Positions 1 through 9,000 of a stretch of 64,000 nucleotides of DNA are shown here, piece by piece (the first letter of the stretch is position 1; each line of letters opens with the position of its first letter). Origin of the DNA: Streptomyces sp. NBC_00448. Its GTDB lineage: Bacteria; Actinomycetota; Actinomycetes; Streptomycetales; Streptomycetaceae. The position numbers and the translations under genes are program-made. The notes under the pieces were generated by a model. The model was not told the DNA's origin and searched no databases. It saw nothing but the letters and a program-made list of their open reading frames with translations. The stretch is taken from NCBI RefSeq assembly GCF_036014115.1, contig NZ_CP107913.1, positions 9,504,501 to 9,568,500 of the forward strand. Direction: 5' to 3'.

Positions 1-101
1 CGGCGGTGCTCGCCCCGGACGAGAGCGCCCCGCCCCCGGCGGTGCCCCCCGAATCCCCCGAACCCCCGTACCAGCGGCCGGAACCGCTGGCCCGGCTGTG
101 A
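1..101 (+). CDS. C-terminal tail of an unidentified proline-rich protein (5' end outside window)
   Basis: An open frame enters the window and closes with TGA at 99-101. The 32 visible residues are dominated by Pro, Glu and Ala and end in a short tail finishing Leu-Ala-Arg-Leu. No domain can be assigned from so little. Because esx genes follow directly and Streptomyces esx pairs usually sit beside ecc core genes, this may be the disordered tail of a type VII secretion component, but that rests on position only. Confidence 0.5.
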   Translation, partial: AVLAPDESAPPPAVPPESPEPPYQRPEPLARL

Positions 102-188
102 GCTTCCGGCCCGCCGTGACCTCGAGCGGCACCCGCGGCGGACCGGGATGGAAGAGCAGACGCACACCGACGAGAGGACAGCCCGACC

Positions 189-524
189 ATGGCACTGACA
201 TCAGTCGAACTGCAGGGAATGACCGCCGCCCAGGGCACCTTCCAGACCGCCCTCGACGACGGCGCCACCTCCTACGCCCAGATGGCCGGCCAGATCGACG
301 GCCTGCGCGGGAGCTGGACCGGTGACGCCTCGACGATCTACGGCAACGCCATGCAGGCGTGGCTGGACGACTTCAACAAGGTGAACCAGGCGCTGCGGAC
401 GATGCTGGAGAAGCTCCAGCAGAACACGCAGGTCTACGCCAACACCCATGAGGAGACCCAGCAGACCGCCAACACGGTCGCCCAGAACATCGCCTCCGGC
501 GTCACCAGCCTCCCGGGCTTCTGA
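189..524 (+). CDS. esxB: WXG100 family protein, EsxB-like type VII secretion substrate
   Basis: This 111-aa protein is a typical small helical-hairpin ESAT-6/CFP-10 relative. The turn motif Trp43-Thr-Gly45 sits between two amphipathic helices, and the length matches the roughly 100-residue family. There is no classical signal peptide, as expected for ESX substrates. The ATG is preceded by GAGAGGA about 10 bases upstream. It lies 59 bp before a second Esx protein, the arrangement of the esxBA operons of Streptomyces, where the two proteins form a heterodimer that is exported together. The C-terminal half has no clear YxxxD/E export motif, which is present instead in the partner. Assignment to the family is firm; the B rather than A label follows gene order. 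Confidence 0.85.
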   Translation: MALTSVELQGMTAAQGTFQTALDDGATSYAQMAGQIDGLRGSWTGDASTIYGNAMQAWLDDFNKVNQALRTMLEKLQQNTQVYANTHEETQQTANTVAQNIASGVTSLPGF

Positions 525-583
525 CCCGCACCGGCCGCACCGCACCACCGCCCGTTCCCCCTCTTTCCTCCAAGGAGCCCCCC

Positions 584-871
584 GTGGCGACGTACACCGT
601 CCAGATGGAGCAGGTCGACGTCATCGTCGGCGAGATGAACGCCATCACGCAGCGGATCAACCAGGCCCTGTCCGACCTCGACAACCAGGCCAGGATCAAC
701 CTGAGCGAGTGGACCAGCGACGCGCAGGCCACCTACGCCGAGGTCAAGGCGCAGTGGGACGCCGCTGCCGCGGACATGACCCAGAAGGCCGCCCTGGCCA
801 CCCAGCAACTCGGCAACATCAACGAGTACTACTCCCTGGGCGAGCGCGCAGGCGTCCAACTCTGGGGCTGA
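584..871 (+). CDS. esxA: WXG100 family protein, EsxA-like type VII secretion substrate
   Basis: A 95-aa helical-hairpin protein begins at GTG 584, six bases after AAGGAG. The turn that is normally Trp-x-Gly reads Trp43-Thr-Ser45, so the signature glycine is replaced by serine. Near the C-terminus Tyr83-xxx-Glu87 fits the YxxxD/E type VII export signal. It pairs with the upstream EsxB-like gene and is followed after only six bases by the next gene, indicating one transcript. Function by family: dimer partner and substrate of an ESX secretion ATPase (EccC). The motif change is seen directly; whether it affects dimerisation is unknown. Confidence 0.85.
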   Translation: MATYTVQMEQVDVIVGEMNAITQRINQALSDLDNQARINLSEWTSDAQATYAEVKAQWDAAAADMTQKAALATQQLGNINEYYSLGERAGVQLWG

Positions 872-877
872 CCCGCC

Positions 878-1435
878 ATGACCTACGGAACCCTCGACGG
901 CACCCTGCCCCCGTCGCCCCCGGCGCCCAAGCACACCGCCCAGGCGTACGACGGCGGTACGACGCTGCCGGCCGGGCAGGGCACGTACAGCAACGACACG
1001 CCGTTCACCCCGCCGTCGGTGCCGGGCGGTACCGACGGCGGCAAGGGGACGAGCGTGGACACCCCGTCGATGGACGTGTTCGCCGACAACATCGACAAGC
1101 TCATCGCGCCCACGCAGGCGGCAGCCAAGAAGCTGGACCCGGTCAGCACGGCTCCGGGTGCCTTCTACCACGCCGACCAGATCCGCTCGAAGGTCAACGG
1201 GCTCAACGCCGACTCCGGGCTGAAGGCCCAGTACGGCAAGGTCCTGGCGGATCTGGTGCAGGGGCTCGGCGACCTGCGGGACGGAGTCAGGCAACTGGCG
1301 TCGCGCTACTCCACGTTGGAGGACGCCAACAAGATGACGTCCCAGGATCTGCAGACGGCCATGCAGTCGGCGGACGGCGACTTCTCCGTCCTGCTGACGG
1401 ACTCGGGCGGGGCGTCATCCGGCGGGGGCGCGTAA
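878..1435 (+). CDS. ESX-associated helical protein of unknown function
   Basis: The 185-aa product has a disordered Pro/Gly/Thr-rich first third (about residues 1-65), then a helical segment of roughly 100 residues rich in Asp, Ala, Lys and Gln, and a short Ser/Gly tail. No WXG motif and no signal peptide are visible. It starts six bases after the EsxA stop and has no strong ribosome site of its own, so translation is probably coupled to esxA. The fold could be EspC-like (a helical hairpin secreted with Esx proteins), but I do not recognise a named family. Position makes it a likely co-secreted partner or chaperone of the Esx system. Confidence 0.75.
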   Translation: MTYGTLDGTLPPSPPAPKHTAQAYDGGTTLPAGQGTYSNDTPFTPPSVPGGTDGGKGTSVDTPSMDVFADNIDKLIAPTQAAAKKLDPVSTAPGAFYHADQIRSKVNGLNADSGLKAQYGKVLADLVQGLGDLRDGVRQLASRYSTLEDANKMTSQDLQTAMQSADGDFSVLLTDSGGASSGGGA

Positions 1436-1634
1436 CCGCACGCGGCAGAAGCCGCGTTCACCGTACGCGGCGGCACACGCGGCAGCACACGCGTCACCCA
1501 GCGGATGGCACGGCGGGTCGAGGACGACAGGTCGTGCGCAAGTGTCCTGTCCGGCGGGGCGGTTCGGATCACCTGACGCCCCGCCGGCCAGGACCGGCGA
1601 CCAGCGACGGCGCAATGACGGAGGACTTGCTCAC

Positions 1635-4600
1635 ATGGGCACCGACTACGACAGCAACGGTTTCTCGCAGGGCGACGACGGCGCCATCTACGGCGACCCG
1701 TCCGACACCGGCCAGATCTCCGACTACGACAGTTGGGACTGGAAGCAGATCGAGGCCGCGATCCGTGGCATGTCCGCCGGTACGGACGACCCCGACAACG
1801 TCGACCGTGCCGCGTCCGTCGCGTCGCCGCAGAGCCTCCAGGACGCGGCGAACGTCTTCTACCACGTCCAGGTGGTGCTGTCGGGCGTCGCCCAGGCCCT
1901 CCAGGACCAGGCCAAGGCGCTCGCCGGTGACGACGGCCCGTGGAAGGGCGACGCCGCCGACGCCTTCTACGACATGATGAGCACCTTCTCCAAACAGGTC
2001 GCCGCGACCGCCGACGTGCTGTCCGGCGGCAAGACCGCCGACGGCGGCAGCGGTTCGGGCAACTCCGTCCCGCAGCAGCTCGCGGACAACTCCGTCAACC
2101 TCCTCAACGCGCAGAACAAGATCGGCGAGATCGACGCCTGGTACGCCAACCAGGCCACGCTGATGGGCGTCACGCCGATGAGCAACGGCCTGATCCCGGT
2201 GAGCAAGAAGCCCGAACTGGTCAAGATGCTCAACCACGACATGCGCGCGGTGCTGAAGAACCTGGCCGCGGACTACCAGGTCACCATCGACTCGGTCCGC
2301 CCGCCCGGCACCATCACCGGGCCCGCCGCGACCGACCCGCCGCCGGTCGACGAGCCGCCCGCGGACGCCCCGCCGGACGACTACCAGCCCGCCGACTACA
2401 CCCCGTCCGATCCCGCGGGCCTGTCGAACTCCGATGGCAGCGGCCTCGACACGCTCGCGCCCGACGCCGCGCTGACCAGCGCCGCCGGATACGACCCCGC
2501 CCAGGACGCGATGCCCAGCCCGTACTCCGGCAGCCTGGACAGCAACGGGCCCGGCTCCGGCCTCGGCGGGGACAGCGACCTGAGCGGGCTGGGTGGCCTG
2601 GGACCGGACGGCGGCCTCGGCACGGACAACAGCACGCTGGACCCGAACGCCTTCGACCGGATGCTCAACCCCACGGCGTTCAGCGGCGGTACGGGCGTCG
2701 ACGGGAGCGGCGACCTCGGCGGTGACACCGGCCTCGGCGGCGACAGTGGCCTGGGGGGCGACAGCGGCGGCCTCGGCGGCCTGCCCCTGGCGAACCCGTC
2801 CGCGTTCGGCGGCGGCACCGGACTGGGCGGCACCGGCACCCTGCCCGAGTCCGACCTCGCCGAGGACCCCAGCACCTGGAAGGACGGCGCGACCGCGGCC
2901 GACTTCCCCGGCGACACCGGCATCGGCGGGACCGCGGGCCTCGGCGACGGCTCCGGCCTCGGCGGCCTCGGCGACACCAAGGGCCTCTCGCCGTCCGCCT
3001 TCCCCGGCAGCACCACCACGGGCGGCTCGGCACCCAACGCCGCCGACCTCGGCCTGGAGACGGACACCCCCGGCTTCTCCCCGTCCGCCTTCCCCGGCTC
3101 CACCGGCCTGTCCGCGAACGGCGGCGGCCTCACCGGCGGCACCAGAAGCGGGACGCCGTTTACGCCGGGGATGGGTGGTGGTGCGCAGGCGGGTGTGGGT
3201 GGTGGGTTGGATCGTAGTGATGCGTCGGGGTTGTTGGATGGGGATGCTGAGCCGTGGTCGGGGGATGTGGGGACGGCGGGGGAGGGGTTTTTGCCGTCGG
3301 GTGGTGTTCGGGTGGGTGCGGGTGGTGGGTTGGATCTGCCGGGGTTTGAGCCGTCGGAGTTTCCGGGTTCGTCGGGGTTGGGTGGGGAGGGTGCCGGTGT
3401 GGGTGGCACCGGAGGCGGGACGCCGTTTACGCCGGGGATGGGTGGTGGTGCGCAGGCGGGTGTGGGTGGTGGGTTGGATCGTAGTGATGCGTCGGGGTTG
3501 TTGGAGGGGGATGCTGAGCCGTGGTCGGGGGATGTGGGGACGGCGGGGGAGGGGTTTTTGCCGTCGGGTGGTGTTCGGGTGGGTGCGGGTGGTGGGTTGG
3601 ATCTGCCGGGGTTTGAGTCGTCGGAGTTTCCGGGTTCGTCGGAGTTGGGTGGCACCGGAGGCGGGACGCCGTTCATGCCGGGGATGGGTGGGGGTGCGCA
3701 GGCGGCTGCCGGTGGGGCGGACCGCAGCGACGCGTCGGGGTTGCTCGATCCGACAGCCGAGCCGTGGACCGGGGCGGACGACCCGGCGTCCGGTGAGGTC
3801 GCCGCAGCCGGGACCGTACCCGGCGGGCAGGAAGGGCTCGACCTGCCCGGCGCTCTGCCCGAGCAGCAGGAGGCGGCCGCGCAGGGCGGGATGCCCGGGA
3901 TGATGATGCCGGGGATGGGCGGAGCGCCGGGTGGGGCGGCGGGTCGGGAGGAGGGTGCGTCGTCCGACGCGTCGGGGCTGTTCGCGCCGAGCGCCGAGCC
4001 GTGGACGGAACCGGGAGCGCCGGTGGCCGAGGTGTCCGGATCGGCGCCGGCCGGTACCGGAGCGGCCACGCTGTCCGGGCTGCCGAACGGCACGGAGACG
4101 GGCACCGGAGCCGCGCCCGTACCGGCCGCGGCCGAGGAAAGCGGGGCCGACGGGACCACGGAAGGGTTCGCGGTGCCCGCCGCGGCCGAGGCCTCCGCCG
4201 TACCCGCGGCGACCCCGTTCCTGCCGATGGGCGGCATGAGCGCGGCCGGTGCTCCCGGCCGCCGGGACGAGGACGACCGCGGCACCCTCGTGGAGCCGAC
4301 CGGCGAGGCGTTCGCGGAACCGGCGGTCCCCGAGGCCCTGGCCGCCGACGCGTTGGCGGCCGGCCTCACCGCGTCGCCGGCCCCGGTCGTACCGGAGCCC
4401 CCGGCGCACGGCGGCGACCCGCAGTACGCGGCGTACGACGGGTACGACCCCTCGGGCGGCGGCGAACTCGGCGACCCGCTGGTGGTGTTGCGGCCGGCCG
4501 ACGACGACCTGTCGGAGGAGGACACCGCGGCCTGGGGCGTGGCGGGCGCGTCGTTCGTACCGCTGCTGTGGGCGCCGCGGCCCGAGGAGGAGGCGGAGAT

Positions 4601-4958
4601 CTCCGCGCCCGGGTACGCGACCGCCGACGAGGGGACCTGGGGCACGAGCCCCGGGGGCGCCCCGCGCGGGGCGGACGGTGCCGCGCAGGCGGAGGGCGAG
4701 GACCAGCCGCTGGCCACCTGGCGGCCCAACCGGCCCGCGGCGAACGGCGAGTCGGCCGTTCTCGCACCGGCCGAACAGCCGCTGTCCTGCGCCCCGGCGT
4801 CCGCGGACGACGAGTGGGACGAGGAGGAACCGGAGGGGGCCCAGGACGAGTCCGCCGACGGGGAACCCGCCGCGCGCGGCATCGCCGACCTGCTGGTGCA
4901 GGAGGGCGACACGTGGGGCTCGCCGCCGGTCGCCGACGGCCCGAACGGGGTGTTCTGA
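1635..4958 (+). CDS. WXG/PPE-like secreted protein with long Gly/Pro-rich repeat region (EspB/EspK-like architecture)
   Basis: This 1107-aa protein starts at ATG 1635, nine bases after GGAGGA; the longer frame upstream lacks a comparable site. Residues about 40-235 form a predicted helical domain with Trp103-Lys-Gly105 in the turn, like WXG100/PPE proteins. The rest is low-complexity Gly/Ser/Asp/Pro sequence. Residues 506-594 and 595-676 are near-identical repeats, followed by a diverged third unit and a fourth partial one containing Ser-Asp-Ala-Ser-Gly-Leu and Ala-Glu-Pro-Trp. The C-terminal 150 residues are acidic. The layout, folded helical head plus long disordered tail, resembles mycobacterial EspB and EspK. 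It is presumably an ESX substrate. The repeat segment is written with T-rich third positions unlike the rest of the gene. Confidence 0.8.
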   Translation: MGTDYDSNGFSQGDDGAIYGDPSDTGQISDYDSWDWKQIEAAIRGMSAGTDDPDNVDRAASVASPQSLQDAANVFYHVQVVLSGVAQALQDQAKALAGDDGPWKGDAADAFYDMMSTFSKQVAATADVLSGGKTADGGSGSGNSVPQQLADNSVNLLNAQNKIGEIDAWYANQATLMGVTPMSNGLIPVSKKPELVKMLNHDMRAVLKNLAADYQVTIDSVRPPGTITGPAATDPPPVDEPPADAPPDDYQPADYTPSDPAGLSNSDGSGLDTLAPDAALTSAAGYDPAQDAMPSPYSGSLDSNGPGSGLGGDSDLSGLGGLGPDGGLGTDNSTLDPNAFDRMLNPTAFSGGTGVDGSGDLGGDTGLGGDSGLGGDSGGLGGLPLANPSAFGGGTGLGGTGTLPESDLAEDPSTWKDGATAADFPGDTGIGGTAGLGDGSGLGGLGDTKGLSPSAFPGSTTTGGSAPNAADLGLETDTPGFSPSAFPGSTGLSANGGGLTGGTRSGTPFTPGMGGGAQAGVGGGLDRSDASGLLDGDAEPWSGDVGTAGEGFLPSGGVRVGAGGGLDLPGFEPSEFPGSSGLGGEGAGVGGTGGGTPFTPGMGGGAQAGVGGGLDRSDASGLLEGDAEPWSGDVGTAGEGFLPSGGVRVGAGGGLDLPGFESSEFPGSSELGGTGGGTPFMPGMGGGAQAAAGGADRSDASGLLDPTAEPWTGADDPASGEVAAAGTVPGGQEGLDLPGALPEQQEAAAQGGMPGMMMPGMGGAPGGAAGREEGASSDASGLFAPSAEPWTEPGAPVAEVSGSAPAGTGAATLSGLPNGTETGTGAAPVPAAAEESGADGTTEGFAVPAAAEASAVPAATPFLPMGGMSAAGAPGRRDEDDRGTLVEPTGEAFAEPAVPEALAADALAAGLTASPAPVVPEPPAHGGDPQYAAYDGYDPSGGGELGDPLVVLRPADDDLSEEDTAAWGVAGASFVPLLWAPRPEEEAEISAPGYATADEGTWGTSPGGAPRGADGAAQAEGEDQPLATWRPNRPAANGESAVLAPAEQPLSCAPASADDEWDEEEPEGAQDESADGEPAARGIADLLVQEGDTWGSPPVADGPNGVF
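3150..3662 (+). repeat. Tandem in-frame duplication of 267 and 246 bp inside the WXG/PPE-like gene
   Basis: Two adjacent units, 3150-3416 and 3417-3662, are almost identical at the DNA level. The second lacks a 21-bp stretch (seven codons) near its end and has a few substitutions. A third, more diverged unit begins at 3663 and fades by about 3780. Both copies use GGT, GTT, TTG and GAT codons heavily, whereas flanking sequence prefers C or G in third position. The identity suggests a recent duplication or gene conversion of a segment with foreign codon habits. Confidence 0.9.
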
Positions 4959-5092
4959 GTGGCCCCCGCCGGGAGGAGCGCGCACGCGGACCGGTGGGGT
5001 ACGGAGCCGTACGACGGCGGTCGCCACCGCCACCGCCACCGAAACCGCCACCGATATCGCGCGGCACGAGGGCGACGCGAGGAGAGGAAGCC

Positions 5093-5530
5093 GTGAGCAC
5101 GCCGTACGACCAGGACATCGAAGGGCTGCTGGAGCTCTACCGCAAGCAGCGGGAGGAGGCCGTCGAGACGCGGCGCAGGATCAACGAGGTGACGGGCACG
5201 GCGACCGCGCCGCGCCAGACGGTGAAGGTGACCGTGGGCGCGCAGGGCGACGTGACGGCCATCGACTTCCCGACCGGCGCCTATCACCGCATGGCGCCCA
5301 AGGAGTTGTCGGACGTCCTGCTGGCCACGATCCGCGAGGCGCGGGCCGAAGCCATGGAGAAGGTCGTCGAACTGACGTCGCTGGCGCTGCCGCCCGGCGT
5401 GACCGTGGGTGATCTGCTGCGCGGCGAGGTGGACCCGGCGGCGATCCTGCCCGACGACCCGCCGATGCCGGACGCGGTGCGGGACTACATCGACAACGGC
5501 CGCCCTGAAGGAGCCGCCCGTCGCCCGTAG
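5093..5530 (+). CDS. YbaB/EbfC family protein, EspL-like member of the ESX locus
   Basis: A 145-aa protein starts at GTG 5093 behind a GAGGAGAGGAAG stretch. An N-terminal helix rich in Arg, Glu and Lys is followed by the YbaB/EbfC beta core (Val-Lys-Val-Thr-Val-Gly around residue 47, then Ile-Asp-Phe) and a long helix ending near residue 95. The last 45 residues are an acidic, Pro-rich extension not found in minimal YbaB proteins. YbaB/EbfC proteins are dimeric nucleoid-associated DNA binders, but in mycobacteria a family member (EspL) belongs to the ESX-1 locus and supports substrate stability. Its position among Esx genes here suggests the same secretion-linked role rather than a nucleoid one. 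Confidence 0.8.
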   Translation: MSTPYDQDIEGLLELYRKQREEAVETRRRINEVTGTATAPRQTVKVTVGAQGDVTAIDFPTGAYHRMAPKELSDVLLATIREARAEAMEKVVELTSLALPPGVTVGDLLRGEVDPAAILPDDPPMPDAVRDYIDNGRPEGAARRP

Positions 5531-5644
5531 CCGTCACCCGTTCCGCCGCGCACTGCCCCAACAACCGCTCCACGTAGGTCCGTTCACGTCCGCTCAAGTC
5601 CGTCCGCTCACGCGTCAGCACCGTGCCCACCCCAGGGGGTTCCC

Positions 5645-6061
5645 ATGTCAGGCGAGTCGTTCTCGGTCGACACCGACGGTCTCCAGGCCCAGATGCCGTA
5701 CATGCAGGAACTGGCCCAGCGGTTCCGGAACGTTCACGAGGCGCTGGAGGCGCGGCTGGGCGCGCTCGGCGAGTGCTGGGGCGACGACGCGTCCGGCGAG
5801 GCGTTCCTGCGGCAGTACACCAAGCCCAAGGGGCAGATCCTCGAGGCGACCGAGGACGCGGGCGACGTGCTGCGCAGCACCGGCGACGGCCTGCAGACCA
5901 TGGCCCGCGGGTACCAGAACATCGAGTCCCAGAACTCGGAGTCCGCCCGGAAACTCGGGACGTCGCTGGAACCGGGCTCGGTCCCTGGTGGCGGCGTGCG
6001 CGGCGGACAGGGCGGAGGAGAGGGCGGCGACGGCAGCCACAAGGGGTCCGGCCGCCCGTGA
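5645..6061 (+). CDS. WXG100-like protein with Gly-rich tail
   Basis: A 138-aa protein with an ATG behind CAGGGGGTT. The first 105 residues form the expected pair of amphipathic helices. The turn reads Trp45-Gly-Asp47, so the Trp is kept and the canonical glycine is displaced by one residue. The tail from about residue 112 is Gly-rich and ends in basic residues. The stop overlaps the GTG of the giant protein gene by four bases (GTGA), so the two are translationally coupled. Such coupling suggests that this is the dedicated partner (targeting or chaperone factor) of the giant protein, comparable with small helical partners of LXG/WXG toxins. That role is inferred from position. Confidence 0.8.
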   Translation: MSGESFSVDTDGLQAQMPYMQELAQRFRNVHEALEARLGALGECWGDDASGEAFLRQYTKPKGQILEATEDAGDVLRSTGDGLQTMARGYQNIESQNSESARKLGTSLEPGSVPGGGVRGGQGGGEGGDGSHKGSGRP

Positions 6062-9000
6062 GCATCAACCTGCCCCCCGAGCTCGGCTGGGTCGCCCGCC
6101 TCGCCGTCGGCCAGTCATGGCCCAAGGGCGACGAGGACAAGATGCACAGCCTCGGCCTGGCCTGGGAGGACGCCGCGCAGGCGCTCGCCGCCATCAGCCG
6201 GGAGATCACCCCCGCCACCCGGGGCGTGCTCAACAGCGTCGGCGGCTCGGTCGCGGACGAGTTCGCCTCGTTCGTCCGCCAACTCCAGTCCAACGTGCCG
6301 GACATGGCCGAGGCGTCGGGCCAACTCGGCAAGCTCGGCCGGAACACCGGGGTGCAGCTGGAGTACGCGAAGTACATGATCCTGGCCCAACTCGTCTGGC
6401 TGGCCTTCGAGATCGCCCAGATGGCGTTCTGGGCACCGGAGGCCATCCCCGCGCTGATCACCTCCGCGCGGCTGATCGTCCGGATGCTGCTGCGCCGCCT
6501 GCTCACCTCGATCGCCACCGGCATCGGCATGATGGTGGGGATGGACGCGGTGATCCAGGGCATCCAGATGCTCAAGGGCGACCGTACGTCGTGGAGCGTG
6601 GAGAACACGATCTCCGCCATCGAGAGCGGGGCGATCGGCGGTGCCATCGGCGGCCTCACCTTCGGGCTGGGCGACGCGTTCGTCCCGAAGTTCGCCGGCT
6701 CGCTGATCGGCAAGGCGTTCCTCGGCGGGGCCTCCGGGGTGGCGAGCACCGCGGCCGTGAACGCGCTGTTCGGCAGCGGCGAGCCCTCGGACCTCGGATT
6801 CGGCGGCGCGGCCGGTGCGATAGGTGCGATCGCCGGGGGCGGCGGCAAGCGGCGCGGTGGCGGCGGGGACCCGACGAAGGTCGACGACTTCGACTTCCAC
6901 CTGCCGGACGTCCCGGATCTTCCCGACCTGCACGGCCCCGACAAGCTGCCGGAGGGCGGCCTGGGCGGCGGCCTGGGCGGCCTTGAAGGTGGCAGGGGCA
7001 GTGGTGGCGGCAGTGGTGGCAGCGGCGGATTCGGCTCCGGCGGCCACGGCAGTACGGGTACGCCCGCGGGCGGTTCGCACGGTACGCCCGTGCGCACCAC
7101 GGGCAGCGACCACCAGGCATCGGGCGGTACGTCCGGCGTACGGCCGCCCGTCGAGTCGGGGACGGGCCACGTTCCCCCGGCGGAGACCGACTCCCACGAG
7201 GCGGCGGTGTCCTCGCCGGTGAGCGTGCCCGCGCCCGAGGTCCGTACGAACGGGTCCCCTTCCGGAGCCGGCGGTCGCGGGGCCGGCACCGGCGCCAGCA
7301 GCAGTACGTTCGCCTCGCACAGCGCCCCGCCGATCACGACCACGAACCACCCGGCGGCCACGGGCGACGGGCACGTCAGCGAGCCGGTCGTCCACGAGAA
7401 CGCGCCGCGGAACGCCGAACTCCCCGGCTTCACCACGGCGTTCCGCTCCGGCAACGACCACGCGGCGGGCGGAGCGGGGGACACCGGGGCGCGGGAGTCG
7501 GCCGCGCCGCCGCCGGTCCGTGGGGCGTCGGGCGGTGCCGGCACGGGTTCCGCCCCGCCGGTCCGGTCCGGCAGCGGGCAGGGCGGATCGTCGTCCGGTG
7601 GGCCCTCCGAGGTCGCGCCCCGTGCGCCACGGCCGCGAACGTCCGTCAGTACGGCGGGCGGTGGCCTCAGGGCGGGCAACGGCAACGGCGCCGGCGCGCA
7701 GCACACGGGCGCCACCCCGCCGGCGCACCAGCCCCCGGCCGTGGTCGCGGAACCCGGCGGCAGCGGCGACTCCCACCCCGTCCTTCCGGACGCTCCCACG
7801 CAGACCCCGGGCACGTCGCCCACGTCGCCCACGTCGCTCACGTCGGGTGGGCCGGGGGAGGGGGATGGCGGCAGCCACACGTTCCCGGAAGTGCCGACGC
7901 ATGCGCCGGGCGCGCCGCCGGTCGAGCAGGTCGCGCCGGTGGACCCCGCCTCCTCGGCGGGCGGGGGCGCCGGTCAGGTCCACACGTTCCCCGACGTGCC
8001 CACGCACACCCCCGGCGCCGTGACGTCCCCCGCCCCGGGCGCGGGCGCGTCCCCGGCCCACACCCCCGGCGGCGGGCCGTCGACGGAGCCGCTGCCGGGC
8101 GGGAGCGACAGCACCCACGGTGACGGCCCCCACGGCGGTGACCCGGCACTGGCTTCCCTGAACGACCTCACGGTGCCCACCCACCCGGTGGGGGACAGCG
8201 GGGGCTCCACGCACCCGATCCACGACGCGCCGAACGCGCCGGTCACCCCGCCGGGCTCGCCGACCGCGCACGTCGGTCCCCGGTTCGACGCGCTCGACCG
8301 GGCCGGCCGGGACGCGGGCATGTCGTCGTCCGACCGGCAGGCGTACCGCCAGGCCGTCGACCAGGCGGCCCGGTCGGGGAACCTGAGCGAGACCACCCGC
8401 CAACTCCAGGCGTTCCGCGAACACGTGGAGACGCGGGCGCTCAACCAGCGCTACGACGCGTTCCGTCAGCACGCGGACGGGGGATTCGCCCACACCCGGG
8501 CGCCGCGGTCCGAACGGTCCACCTGGGACCACCTGGTGAACGCGGTCGAACAGGCCCGCCGCGGCGGAGACCCGGACCTGCTGGACAGCCATCTGCGCGA
8601 GTACACCGCCTTCGTGGAGCACCACGCCCCCTCGGAGGCGCTCACCGGCCCGGACACCCCGCAGCCGTACCACCCGGACGTCGAGAACGTACGGCGCCAA
8701 CTGGCGGCAGCCACCGGGCCGGACGCGGACCGGCTGCGTACCCAACTCGCGGACCTGCGGCAGACCGCCGACCTGCGCGACCGGCTCGACCGGCTCAACA
8801 GCCGCCAGGGCGGCCCCGATCCGCAGGAGGCGGCGCTCCAACGGGCCGTCGACCAGGCCGGCGGCCCGGACACGGCGGCCCAGGCCCTCGCCCAACTCCA
8901 CGACCACCGAGCCGACCAGGCCCTCCAGCAGCGTCTGGACCAGTTCGACTCGGACCACGTTCCCGACGGCGACGCCGACCTCGCCGGGGGGCACGGCGGA

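Noticed and set aside
1569..5051. Very long open frame on the minus strand opposite the WXG/PPE-like gene
   Set aside because: Arg-rich product without domains; it mirrors the low-complexity repeats on the plus strand and is a GC-bias shadow.
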